Below are positions 1 through 6,275 of a DNA stretch of 9,535 nucleotides, one piece after another. Where the stretch lies: assembly GCA_905372345.1 (NCBI GenBank), contig CAJPPE010000041.1:1-9535 (forward strand), in the 5' to 3' direction. The notes under the pieces were generated by a model. That model did no database searches. It saw nothing but the letters and a program-made list of their open reading frames with translations, and had not been told where the DNA came from. The position numbers were made by a program, and so were the translations under genes. Positions within the stretch are counted from its first letter, which is position 1. Every line of letters starts with the position of its first letter. Origin of the DNA: an uncultured Treponema sp. Its GTDB lineage: Bacteria; Spirochaetota; Spirochaetia; Treponematales; Treponemataceae.

Positions 1-470
1 AGGAGGGCTCCACGGTAAGTTTATGGGGAGCCGACTATAAAATCAAAATACTGCACGCCAAAAAAAATGCAAGCGTCGCAGTCGATGATGATTTTATCTA
101 TTTAAAAGAACCTTCCGGAGCGGATCCCAAAAAACGGCCTTCAATTTTGAACCGCCTTTATAAAAAAGAATTGGAGCTTTATGTAGAAGAAATCTTGCCC
201 TTTTGGGAAGCTAAGATAAAAGAATCCGCCTCCGAGATAAAATACAGGGATATGAAAAGCAAGTGGGGCTCCTGTAATTCTTATACGGGCATAATTACCT
301 TAAACACAAAACTTGCAGCCCTTCCTTGCGAATGTGCCGAAATGGTGCTGGTGCACGAGTTTGTTCATTTTAAAGAAAGGCTCCACAACGACCGTTTTAA
401 GCGATATATGACCAAATATCTTCCCGACTGGAAAGAAAGAGTGAAGTTGTTGAATTCGGAAGATTATTAG
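1..470 (+). CDS. YgjP/DUF45-family zinc metallopeptidase, 3' part
   Basis: The reading frame is open from the left edge (first full codon at base 3) to the TAG at 468-470, giving 155 residues. The gene therefore begins outside the window. A TTG at 147 could be read as a start, but the in-frame sequence before it (for example GADYKIKILHAKKNA) fits the N-terminal beta-rich part of this family, so 147 is not the real start. The signature is a KWGSCN motif near 264-281, then a strand ending in the HEFVH zinc-binding motif at 354-368, with a further His (ERLHNDRF) downstream. This HExxH plus distal His arrangement is typical of the DUF45/YgjP group, whose members are predicted zinc peptidases, usually about 230-240 residues in this form. 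The physiological substrate is not known. No signal peptide can be judged. The gene is convergent with mnmG. Confidence 0.85.
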   Translation, partial: EGSTVSLWGADYKIKILHAKKNASVAVDDDFIYLKEPSGADPKKRPSILNRLYKKELELYVEEILPFWEAKIKESASEIKYRDMKSKWGSCNSYTGIITLNTKLAALPCECAEMVLVHEFVHFKERLHNDRFKRYMTKYLPDWKERVKLLNSEDY

Positions 471-488
471 CAAAATGGGTCAAAGATC

Positions 489-514
489 AAAAATGTGCAT
501 CTTTGTGCATTTTT
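489..514 (+). terminator. Weak terminator-like hairpin after the metallopeptidase gene
   Basis: The arm aaaaatgtgc (489-498) pairs with gtgcattttt (505-514) around a 6-nt loop, with two G-U pairs. It ends in five T residues and lies 18 nt after the TAG. The stem is AT-rich, so termination strength would be modest. It could be chance in an AT-rich spacer. Confidence 0.3.
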
Positions 515-709
515 CAGATAATGTGAATCCACTTCAGTCTATGGCAATTTTTGAATCAGCCTCTTGTAAATAGGCGAGGCAGATACAAGGCACGAACAAA
601 AAACACCCGCACTCGTGCATATTTTATAGAACCTCTGAATTTGCTTAAATCATTTGTTTTTAATACTTAACTAAAGAACGGACTTAAACCTTGCACAATA
701 GTCTGGGTT

Positions 710-728
710 CTTAGGGCGGAGCCCTAAG
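710..728. repeat. Perfect 8-bp hairpin, left part of a hairpin block
   Basis: cttagggc (710-717) pairs perfectly with gccctaag (721-728) around the 3-nt loop gga. There is no T-run after it on either strand, so it is not an obvious intrinsic terminator. It lies 26 nt from the larger hairpin at 755-805, and the G-rich linker between them (gcgcgaggaaaagggatggg) belongs to the same compositionally distinct block. Probably part of a repeated extragenic element. Confidence 0.55.
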
Positions 729-754
729 CAGCGCGAGGAAAAGGGATGGGGTTA

Positions 755-805
755 TAGGGGAAGGGAAAAACCCCTGCTCTGAACGGGGGTTTGTCCTTTC
801 CCCTA
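755..805 (-). terminator. Long hairpin just past mnmG, probable terminator / repeat element
   Basis: Arm 755-774 pairs with arm 786-805 over 20 positions with one mismatch (a767/g793) and one G-U pair, around an 11-nt loop. Read on the minus strand, it starts 6 nt after the mnmG stop. Its inner part is an AAACCCC / GGGGTTT stem followed by a run of five T, which is the form of an intrinsic terminator for the apeB-mnmG transcript. Read on the plus strand the T-run is interrupted (TTTGT), so termination in that direction should be weaker. The long outer stem (TAGGGGAA... / ...TTCCCCTA) is more than a simple terminator needs. Confidence 0.6.
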
Positions 806-811
806 AATTAT

Positions 812-2698
812 TTATAAGAGTATGGATAACAACATAATATCCGAAGGCCTAATCCCCCTAATCCGGCTTGCTTGCCCTATGGTTTCGGGGCGTACTTCTT
901 TTAGGCGGGCTCGTGACTCGGTAGAAAGGCCGGAAACGGCATCATAGTCAAAGTCAGCAGGAATTTTAGTGTTTTCCATACGTTTCACTTTGGCTATCTT
1001 TCTGTTTTGAACGGCTATGTAGTGTTCATACCTTATTTCAAGCTCGGCCGATTCTAAAAGTTTTGCGCTGTAATCCTTGGAATTTTCATCTATTGAGCAT
1101 ATACATTCAAGGGAAACCTGAGGGTCATGGAGGGCATCGGCAAGGCTCTTCCCGATATGGTTTTTAAGTTCGGGATTTTTTGCAATGAGCTCCCTCGTAA
1201 TCTTTATATCCTTCCATAGCGATATTATTCTTTCTCTGGTTAAAAGCTTTTCCTTTAGGCGGTCAGAAGCCTCCTTGGTTTGAAGCCCTATTTGATAAGC
1301 CCTTTCCGTAAGTCTTTCATCGGCTGTGTCATGCCTGAGGTTCAGTCTGTACTCTGCACGGGCCGTAAACATTCGGTAAGGCTCATCCACTCCCTGAGTT
1401 ACAAGGTCATCTATCATAACGCCTATGTAGGCCTCATCCCTCTTTAGTACAAATGGAACATATTTTTCATCTTTAAATTTTAGAGAGCGTGAAAAAAGGG
1501 CTGCGTTTATACCGGCGATTATGCCCTGACCTCCGGCTTCTTCATAGCCTGAGGTTCCGTTTATCTGCCCTGCCAAAAAGAGGCCTTCAATCCGCCGTGT
1601 CTGAAGATCCGATGAAAGCTGGATCGGCGAAACATAGGCATAGTCTACGGCATAGGCCGGGCGGGTAATTATTACCTCCTTAAAGCAGGGGATGGTTCTT
1701 ATCATTTTGTCCTGCACATCTTCGGGAAGTGAGGAAGAAAGCCCGTTTATATAAAGCTCTTCCGTGTTTAAACCTTCCGGTTCTATGTAGACATGGTGGC
1801 GATCCCGTTCGGGGAATTTTTTAATTTTATCTTCGATGGAGGGGCAGTAGCGGGCTCCAGTCCCTGTGATTTTGCCCGAAAAAAGGGCGGCCCTGTGAAG
1901 GTTTTCCCTTATTATATCATGGGTTTCCTGATTGGTATGAGTTATATAGCATTTTGCATAGGGCCTATGTATTTCTGCATTTGAAAAAGAAAAGGGCCGC
2001 ATAATCTCATCGGCTTCCTGCTCTTCGGTAAGGGAAGAATCAAAGGAGCGGCGGAGGATACGCATGGGTGTTCCCGTTTTAAGCCTGCCCACTGTAAAGC
2101 CCTTCTTTGCAAGGGCGGGGCCGAGGCCTATGGCTGCTCTTTCGCCAAGCCTTCCGTCGGGAGATTCGTATTCGCCTATGTAAATCTTGCCTTCCATAAA
2201 GGTGCCGGTTGCAAGGACTACCGCCTTAGCCGAAAATTCCCTTCCTCTTTCCGTCTTTACATATTGAACACTTCCCTTTTCTACATAACCCGATTCATTT
2301 GTTTTTGAAGAAACTATATCGATAACGGTGTCCTGAAAAACATGGAGGTTCTTTTCAAGCTCTATTGCGTGCTTTGCCAGTTGAGAATAAAGGAATTTGT
2401 CGGCTTGAACCCTCGGTGCTTGAACTGCCGGTCCTCGGCTCTTATTTAAGAGCCTGTACTGAATCATCGAAGCATCTGCGAGTTTCCCCATCTCGCCGCC
2501 GAGGGCATCTATCTCGCGGACTATGTTTCCCTTGGAGATGCCGCCTATCGAAGGGTTGCATGAAAGGCGGCCCGCGCTGTCGAGAGTCTGGGTAATCAGC
2601 AGGACAGCTTCCCCCATTCTGGCGGAAGCTAGAGCAGCTTCAATGCCCGCATGTCCTGCTCCTACGACGATTACATCATAATCGGAAAATCTATACAT
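812..2698 (-). CDS. mnmG: tRNA uridine-5-carboxymethylaminomethyl modification enzyme MnmG (GidA)
   Basis: A 628-residue protein, the usual full length for MnmG. With MnmE, this FAD- and NADH-dependent enzyme installs the (carboxymethyl)aminomethyl group on wobble uridine 34 of tRNAs reading two-codon boxes, using methylene-tetrahydrofolate as the carbon source; it acts in the cytoplasm. The N-terminal dinucleotide fold shows VVGAGHAGIE (residues 11-20). The two conserved cysteines are present: C48 in GRLSCNPSIGG and C285 in RYCPSIEDK. Other family blocks seen are GPAVQAPRVQADK (89-101), GRLKTGTPMR (204-213), AGQINGTSGYEEAGGQG (376-392) and DEPYRMFTARAEYRL (438-452). The C-terminal MnmE/tRNA-binding region ends in RIRGIRPSDIMLLSILL. 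The ATG at 2698 gives the normal N-terminus. The gene lies 15 bp after apeB and is probably co-transcribed; no strong Shine-Dalgarno precedes it. mnmE is not in the window. Confidence 0.97.
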   Translation of the reverse strand: MYRFSDYDVIVVGAGHAGIEAALASARMGEAVLLITQTLDSAGRLSCNPSIGGISKGNIVREIDALGGEMGKLADASMIQYRLLNKSRGPAVQAPRVQADKFLYSQLAKHAIELEKNLHVFQDTVIDIVSSKTNESGYVEKGSVQYVKTERGREFSAKAVVLATGTFMEGKIYIGEYESPDGRLGERAAIGLGPALAKKGFTVGRLKTGTPMRILRRSFDSSLTEEQEADEIMRPFSFSNAEIHRPYAKCYITHTNQETHDIIRENLHRAALFSGKITGTGARYCPSIEDKIKKFPERDRHHVYIEPEGLNTEELYINGLSSSLPEDVQDKMIRTIPCFKEVIITRPAYAVDYAYVSPIQLSSDLQTRRIEGLFLAGQINGTSGYEEAGGQGIIAGINAALFSRSLKFKDEKYVPFVLKRDEAYIGVMIDDLVTQGVDEPYRMFTARAEYRLNLRHDTADERLTERAYQIGLQTKEASDRLKEKLLTRERIISLWKDIKITRELIAKNPELKNHIGKSLADALHDPQVSLECICSIDENSKDYSAKLLESAELEIRYEHYIAVQNRKIAKVKRMENTKIPADFDYDAVSGLSTESRARLKEVRPETIGQASRIRGIRPSDIMLLSILL

Positions 2699-2713
2699 TT
2701 TCTTGTAAAACTC

Positions 2714-4006
2714 TTATTTGTAAAATTCTGCAAAGGCCTTTGTAATATATTCCTGATCTTCGGTGCCTCCCAATTCCCGCACCGAATGCATACCCAAGAT
2801 GGGGTTTCCGATATCTACACTCTTTATGTTAAGGTTAGAAACGGAAATCGGGCCTATCGTCGAGCCGCCGGCCATATCGGAGCGGTTTACGAAGTTTTGG
2901 CATGGAACCTTCGCCCTTGCACAGATATCCCTAAATATTGCAGCCGATATACCGTCTGTAGTATAGCTCATAGAAGCGGCTACCTTAATTGCAGGCCCCT
3001 TGTTCATAAGCGGGAAGTTTGTAATATCGTTTTTTTCCGTATAGTTGGGATGAAGGGCATGTGCCTGATCCGCAGAGATTAAAAAGGACTTTGCCAAGGC
3101 TTTTTGCAATTCTTCAAAGGCATTTCCCTTTGAGGTACTTACGATTATTCTTTGCAATGTATCGTGGAGGAAGGGGCTGCCCGCTCCTTGGGCTGTCCTT
3201 GAGCCGACTTCTTCATTGTCAAAGATAGCTGCAACCTGCACAAAATTTGAAGGGAGGGCATCGCCTAGGGCATCGATGGAGGCACAGGCCATTCCAAGGT
3301 TGTCTATTCTTCCTACAGAAAAGAACTCATCGTTTGCTCCGATAAAGCAGCCGGGCTGTCTGTCATAGAGGTAGAGGTCAAAGTCTAAAATCTTGTCAAC
3401 CGTTACTCCGGCTTCTTCGGCTATAAGGTTTATCAAAAAGCCCTTTTCTTCAAGTTTTTCGTTTATTAAAGCGATTAGGGGAAGGGTGTCTTTTTGTTTG
3501 TTGAATTTATAGCCGTCGTTTACCTCCCTATTCATGTGAATGGCAAGGTTCGGAATTGTCAAAAGGTTTTTATCAAAGTTGATAAGTTTTACTTCAGGTT
3601 TTAAAAGATCGCCGGTTTTTATGATAACCCTTCCTGCAGCCGAAAGGGGCCTGTCAAACCATGTTGAAAGGATTACCCCTCCGTAACCTTCGGTGTTTAG
3701 TTTTAGATAGTGATTGTTTACCTTAATTTCGGGATTGGGTTTTATGCGAAAAGTAGGAGAATCGCTGTGGCTTCCTACAATCCTAAAACCGTTTTCGGCA
3801 TTGCCGGACTTGGGCATTTGCCATGCTATTAAAGCACTCCCGTTATTTGTTACAAAATATCTTCCTTGAGGCTTTAACTCAAATGTGTCTTCTCTGTTTA
3901 AATGAACAAAGCCCTTTGCTTCTAAAAATTCGCCTGCATTTTTTATTGCATGGTAAACCGATGGGCTCTTGTCGATGAACTTCATCAACGCTTCCGCTTT
4001 TTTCAT
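2714..4006 (-). CDS. apeB: M18-family aminopeptidase (aspartyl aminopeptidase type)
   Basis: A 430-residue cytoplasmic di-zinc aminopeptidase of peptidase family M18, which removes N-terminal residues (acidic ones in characterised aspartyl aminopeptidases) from peptides. The metal and catalytic residues are all visible: H80 in GSHSDSP, D235 in GRIDNLG, the E265-E266 pair in FDNEEVGSR, D313 in SADQAHALHP and H407 in GMHSVRE. Further family blocks are STWFDRPLS (114-122), DMAGGSTIGPIS (377-388) and YTTDGISAA (348-356). Length matches the family norm of about 420-450. The ATG at 4006 is supported by AAGGAG at 4015-4020, 8 nt upstream, and a good promoter further up. mnmG follows after 15 bp. Substrate preference cannot be read from the sequence. 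A peptide-scavenging role would suit an amino-acid-fermenting oral treponeme, which is inference. Confidence 0.95.
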   Translation of the reverse strand: MKKAEALMKFIDKSPSVYHAIKNAGEFLEAKGFVHLNREDTFELKPQGRYFVTNNGSALIAWQMPKSGNAENGFRIVGSHSDSPTFRIKPNPEIKVNNHYLKLNTEGYGGVILSTWFDRPLSAAGRVIIKTGDLLKPEVKLINFDKNLLTIPNLAIHMNREVNDGYKFNKQKDTLPLIALINEKLEEKGFLINLIAEEAGVTVDKILDFDLYLYDRQPGCFIGANDEFFSVGRIDNLGMACASIDALGDALPSNFVQVAAIFDNEEVGSRTAQGAGSPFLHDTLQRIIVSTSKGNAFEELQKALAKSFLISADQAHALHPNYTEKNDITNFPLMNKGPAIKVAASMSYTTDGISAAIFRDICARAKVPCQNFVNRSDMAGGSTIGPISVSNLNIKSVDIGNPILGMHSVRELGGTEDQEYITKAFAEFYK

Positions 4007-4014
4007 ATTCTAAG

Positions 4015-4020
4015 CTCCTT
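4015..4020 (-). promoter_or_regulatory. Ribosome binding site of apeB
   Basis: AAGGAG on the minus strand, 8 nt before the ATG at 4006. It fixes the apeB start, because the next in-frame Met (residue 8) would be too far from it. Confidence 0.75.
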
Positions 4021-4037
4021 ATTCTAAGATATTGAGG

Positions 4038-4066
4038 ATTATATCAGAATATGGAATTCAAGGCAA
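4038..4066 (-). promoter_or_regulatory. sigma70-like promoter for apeB-mnmG
   Basis: On the minus strand TTGCCT (4061-4066) is separated by exactly 17 nt from a perfect TATAAT (4038-4043). The -10 box lies about 31 nt upstream of the apeB ATG, leaving a short leader that contains the ribosome binding site. Back to back with the + strand promoter at 4076-4104: the two -35 boxes are 9 bp apart. Confidence 0.65.
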
Positions 4067-4075
4067 TGCGTTCCC

Positions 4076-4104
4076 TTACAAAAATGCTTTAAGTGCGGTA
4101 TAAT
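4076..4104 (+). promoter_or_regulatory. sigma70-like promoter in front of the decayed nuclease-family gene
   Basis: TTACAA (4076-4081), a 17-nt spacer and a perfect TATAAT (4099-4104) read rightward toward the ATG at 4131. A second TATAAT at 4120-4125 lies too close to the ATG to serve it with a leader and has no good -35. No Shine-Dalgarno precedes the ATG. If still active, this promoter would make RNA running into the 3' end of rnfA in antisense, as no terminator is visible between 4271 and 4469. Confidence 0.5.
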
Positions 4105-4130
4105 TCAATCAATATCTACTATAATTAATT

Positions 4131-4420
4131 ATGGAAAAATTGTTTAAAATAACCCTTTGCAACGACTATGCTTTTAAACGTGTATTCGGCACTGAAGAAA
4201 ACAAAGTTTTCTTACAGGACTTGCTGGAATGTACCTTAGATATAAGAAAAAGAAACCCTACAACTGGCTAAGATTTATCGAACCCGATGATGAGGATTTG
4301 TGTATTATGCTGGCACAAGAATTATCTATGATGGCAAAGGCCAATGCAACGATAAAAATAATGGAAATGAGCCCGAAAGAAAAGTGGCTTTATGAAAACC
4401 GCAGGCATCCATGGCGATGA
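4131..4420 (+). pseudogene. Remnant of Rpn/PD-(D/E)XK nuclease-family transposase-like gene
   Basis: Two pieces of one family lie in different frames. The first, 4131-4271, encodes 46 residues beginning MEKLFKITLCNDYAFKRVFG and continuing TEENKVFLQDLLECTLDI. This is the characteristic N-terminus of the Rpn / PD-(D/E)XK nuclease family transposase proteins, which are usually about 280-300 residues. The second, from about 4241 to the TGA at 4418-4420 (ATG at 4229 in that frame), encodes KPYNWLRFIEPDDEDL, a middle part with MLAQELSMMAKA, and MSPKEKWLYENR, which resembles the C-terminal helical part of the same family. The central region with the catalytic Asp and Glu/Lys residues is missing, so an internal deletion of several hundred bases plus a frame change is inferred. 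After ENR the frame breaks again (RHPWR, stop). It cannot encode an active nuclease. The family assignment is from motif recognition and was not searched. Confidence 0.7.
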
Positions 4421-4468
4421 AAAATGTACTCTGGATATACATTTCCCAACCGGCACGGATGCGGTGGT

Positions 4469-5041
4469 TTAAATCAGTCCTGCAAAGCCTCCGAAGGCCA
4501 TGGAAAGAAGGGCTGCCGCTATAAAAAGAATGGGCGTTCCTTTTAAGAATTTCGGAACAGGGGCATTATCTATTCTTTGCCTTAAACCTGCCAAAAGCAG
4601 GAGCGAAATCATAAAGCCTAAGGCCGAACCTGCCGCATGAACAAGGGCTTGTACAAATGTATAGCCTTCATCAATGGCATCGATTGTAACGGCAAGGATT
4701 GCACAGTTTGTCGTAATCAGGGCCAAGTAAACACCCATCGAGCTGTAAAGGGCAGGAGCCGCTTTTTTTAGATAGAATTCTACCAGCTGAACCAAGCTTG
4801 CAATTACCAAGATAAAGATAAGGGTCTGAAGGAATTCGAGGTTTCCTATCAATACATAATTGTATATGGGATAGGTTACGGCTGTTGCCAAAAGAGTAAC
4901 AAAAACTACGGCCCAGCCCATGCCTACCGATTTTTTTACGTCGGAGGACATTCCTATAAAGGGGCAAAGGGCTAAAAAGCGCATTAAAACTACATTCTTT
5001 ACAAGAATTGCAGAAAGAAAAATACTAAGTGTTTCGGGCAT
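4469..5041 (-). CDS. rnfA: Rnf electron transport complex subunit RnfA
   Basis: A 190-residue integral membrane subunit with about six membrane helices, the normal length for RnfA/RsxA (NqrE-like). The N-terminal block VKNVVLMRFLALCPFIGMSS (14-33) contains C26, and TTNCAILAV (110-118) contains C113. In the Rnf/Nqr family these two half-membrane cysteines, with the matching pair in RnfE, hold an intramembrane 2Fe-2S cluster. RnfA and RnfE are homologous with inverted topology. The ATG at 5041 lies 4 nt after the rnfE stop and is preceded by GGAGGAG within the rnfE 3' end, so the two are translationally linked. It is the last gene of the operon. Its TAA (4469-4471) is followed by no hairpin terminator and by no rnfB, which is the usual next gene in the CDGEAB order. 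Confidence 0.95.
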   Translation of the reverse strand: MPETLSIFLSAILVKNVVLMRFLALCPFIGMSSDVKKSVGMGWAVVFVTLLATAVTYPIYNYVLIGNLEFLQTLIFILVIASLVQLVEFYLKKAAPALYSSMGVYLALITTNCAILAVTIDAIDEGYTFVQALVHAAGSALGFMISLLLLAGLRQRIDNAPVPKFLKGTPILFIAAALLSMAFGGFAGLI

Positions 5042-5045
5042 TTTT

Positions 5046-5705
5046 TTACTCCTCCTCTTTTTTAGCTTCCGGCTCGGCTTGCGGAGCAGGCTGGCTTTGA
5101 ATCTTCTTTTTAGGTCTTTCTAAAAGCATTTTTGCAAATAGGTTTATCGAAATCATAATCCCGAATACAAAAAAACCGCCGGGTGCATTTGCAAAAAAGC
5201 GTATGTGATAGGCTTCGGGTATAAACACATTTCCTGCCAAGGCTCCAGATCCTAAAATTTCTCTTATAGCCGAAATAAGCACAAGCACTATCGTATAACC
5301 GACTCCCATTCCCAGAGCGTCCAAAACGGATTTTCCGGGGCTTTCTTTTGAAGCAAAGGACTCAACTCTTCCCATAATAATACAGTTTACAACAATCAGC
5401 TTAATAAAAAGCCCCATTGCATCCGAGAGGGCAGGGGTATAGGCCTGCATCAAGAGGTCTACAATAGTCGTAAAAGAAGCTATTACTATGATAAAAACCG
5501 GAATTCTTATATCCTGAGGAATTAATTTTCTAAAAATACTTATAATCAACTCACTCATAACGATAACAAAGGTCATTGCAAGACCCATTCCAAGGCCGTT
5601 TAATACGTTGGTTGTAACGGCAAGGGCCGAACAAAGACCTATCATCAGTACTAAAAGAGGGTTGCTTTTTATAATCCCGTTTGTGAAAATGTTTAAGTTT
5701 TTCAT
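5046..5705 (-). CDS. rnfE: Rnf electron transport complex subunit RnfE
   Basis: A 219-residue membrane subunit related to NqrD, with about six helices. The family start NPLLVLMIGLCSALAVTTN (15-33) contains C25, and LIVVNCIIMGRVESFA (103-118) contains C108. These are the two cysteines expected to share an intramembrane Fe-S cluster with C26 and C113 of RnfA. SVLDALGMGVGYT (126-138) and REILGSG (148-154) are further conserved blocks. The C-terminus carries a short hydrophilic tail rich in Lys, Pro, Ala and Glu (about 197-219) beyond the last helix, in line with the charged tail of RnfC. The ATG at 5705 directly abuts the rnfG stop (TAAATG) and has GAGGAGGG just upstream. The protein takes part in moving electrons from the cytoplasmic to the periplasmic flavins of the pump. 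Confidence 0.95.
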   Translation of the reverse strand: MKNLNIFTNGIIKSNPLLVLMIGLCSALAVTTNVLNGLGMGLAMTFVIVMSELIISIFRKLIPQDIRIPVFIIVIASFTTIVDLLMQAYTPALSDAMGLFIKLIVVNCIIMGRVESFASKESPGKSVLDALGMGVGYTIVLVLISAIREILGSGALAGNVFIPEAYHIRFFANAPGGFFVFGIMISINLFAKMLLERPKKKIQSQPAPQAEPEAKKEEE

Positions 5706-6275
5706 TTATTTTCCCTCCTCCAAGTTATTTTTGGTCATATATTCTATTGCCGTAACGGAAGCATCTTTTACGATGGCTGCAACACCCCTGGAGGTTATCG
5801 TAGCTCCTCCGATTGCGTTTATATCGGCATTTACTTCAAAGGCCGAATCAAGAGCCTTTCCGTTAAACTGTCCCGCAAAGGGTTCTTCCGCAGCCTTGCT
5901 TCCTAAGCTGGGCGTATCGGTAAGCTCTAAGAATTCTATCTTGCGTATTGTTTTGTTTAGGTCCATAGCTATCAATATGGTTGCACTTGCATAGGTGGGA
6001 CCCTTAGCGGTTATGGTAAGACCTACCGTTTTTCCGCCGTTTACTGCCGTATAAGCATTTAAAAAAGAGGTTTTATTTAAGCCTTCTGGGATTTCCGCAC
6101 TTATTTCTTTAAAGTCTTCAGCTTCAGGAAAAACGGCCTTTAAAGCCCTGTTTGTCTTTTCTGCCTTTGCTTCAGCAATTTGCGGGGCTGTAAAGTTGTA
6201 AACTGCTGCAAGGGCTAAACATGCTATGACCGCATAGGCTGAAAGGGTAAGGGCTAACTTTATCATCTGTTTCAT
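5706..6275 (-). CDS. rnfG: Rnf complex flavoprotein subunit RnfG
   Basis: A 189-residue subunit with one N-terminal membrane anchor (about 5-27) and a periplasmic FMN-binding domain (NqrC/RnfG type). FMN is joined through a phosphoester bond to a threonine by the ApbE/Ftp flavin transferase. The site is IGGATITSRGV (155-165), giving T159 as the predicted attachment residue. Gly stands where many relatives have Ser or Thr before GAT. Upstream, LTDTPSLGSK (118-127) matches the family's ETPGLG block with two changes, and KGPTYASATILIAM (91-104) is the substrate-fold strand. The ATG at 6275 overlaps the rnfD stop by 4 nt (ATGA) and has AAGGAGG upstream inside rnfD. The flavin transferase gene is not in the window. 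Function in the pump is from family knowledge; loading with flavin is inferred. Confidence 0.93.
   Translation of the reverse strand: MKQMIKLALTLSAYAVIACLALAAVYNFTAPQIAEAKAEKTNRALKAVFPEAEDFKEISAEIPEGLNKTSFLNAYTAVNGGKTVGLTITAKGPTYASATILIAMDLNKTIRKIEFLELTDTPSLGSKAAEEPFAGQFNGKALDSAFEVNADINAIGGATITSRGVAAIVKDASVTAIEYMTKNNLEEGK

Larger units (their letters stand above)
471..811. other. Intergenic region between convergent genes, no coding sequence seen
   Basis: This 341-base stretch separates the stops of the metallopeptidase gene and mnmG. No open frame with protein-like sequence was found on either strand. The left half is AT-rich and contains a weak hairpin at 489-514 and a 6-bp inverted repeat (gcacga 590-595 / tcgtgc 613-618, 17-nt loop). 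The right third changes abruptly to G/C-rich purine tracts and holds two clear hairpins at 710-728 and 755-805. The shift in composition and the hairpins suggest a repeated extragenic element inserted between the genes, but only one copy lies in this window. Confidence 0.7.

Noticed and set aside
147..470. Start of the metallopeptidase gene at the TTG at 147
   Set aside because: The frame is open to the left window edge and the upstream residues fit the family's N-terminal region, so the gene is cut by the window and 147 is internal.
590..618. Inverted repeat gcacga...tcgtgc as an operator or terminator
   Set aside because: Only 6 bp with a 17-nt loop, no T-run and no promoter nearby; it could be chance.
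710..805. CRISPR-like repeat unit or riboswitch
   Set aside because: There is one copy of each hairpin, no repeat-spacer periodicity, and the structure lies after the genes rather than in a 5' leader.
1793..3082. Plus-strand open frames across mnmG and apeB (1793-1984, 2365-2595, 2651-3082)
   Set aside because: They lie opposite strongly conserved coding sequence and their translations show no family-like features or supported starts.
4130..4468. Degraded rnfB on the minus strand
   Set aside because: No Cys-rich or RnfB-like N-terminal sequence was seen in the minus-strand frames; the stretch is better explained by the + strand nuclease-family remnant.
4671..4967. Second minus-strand open frame inside rnfA
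   Set aside because: It is out of frame with rnfA, which has clear family motifs; its own translation looks like shadow sequence.
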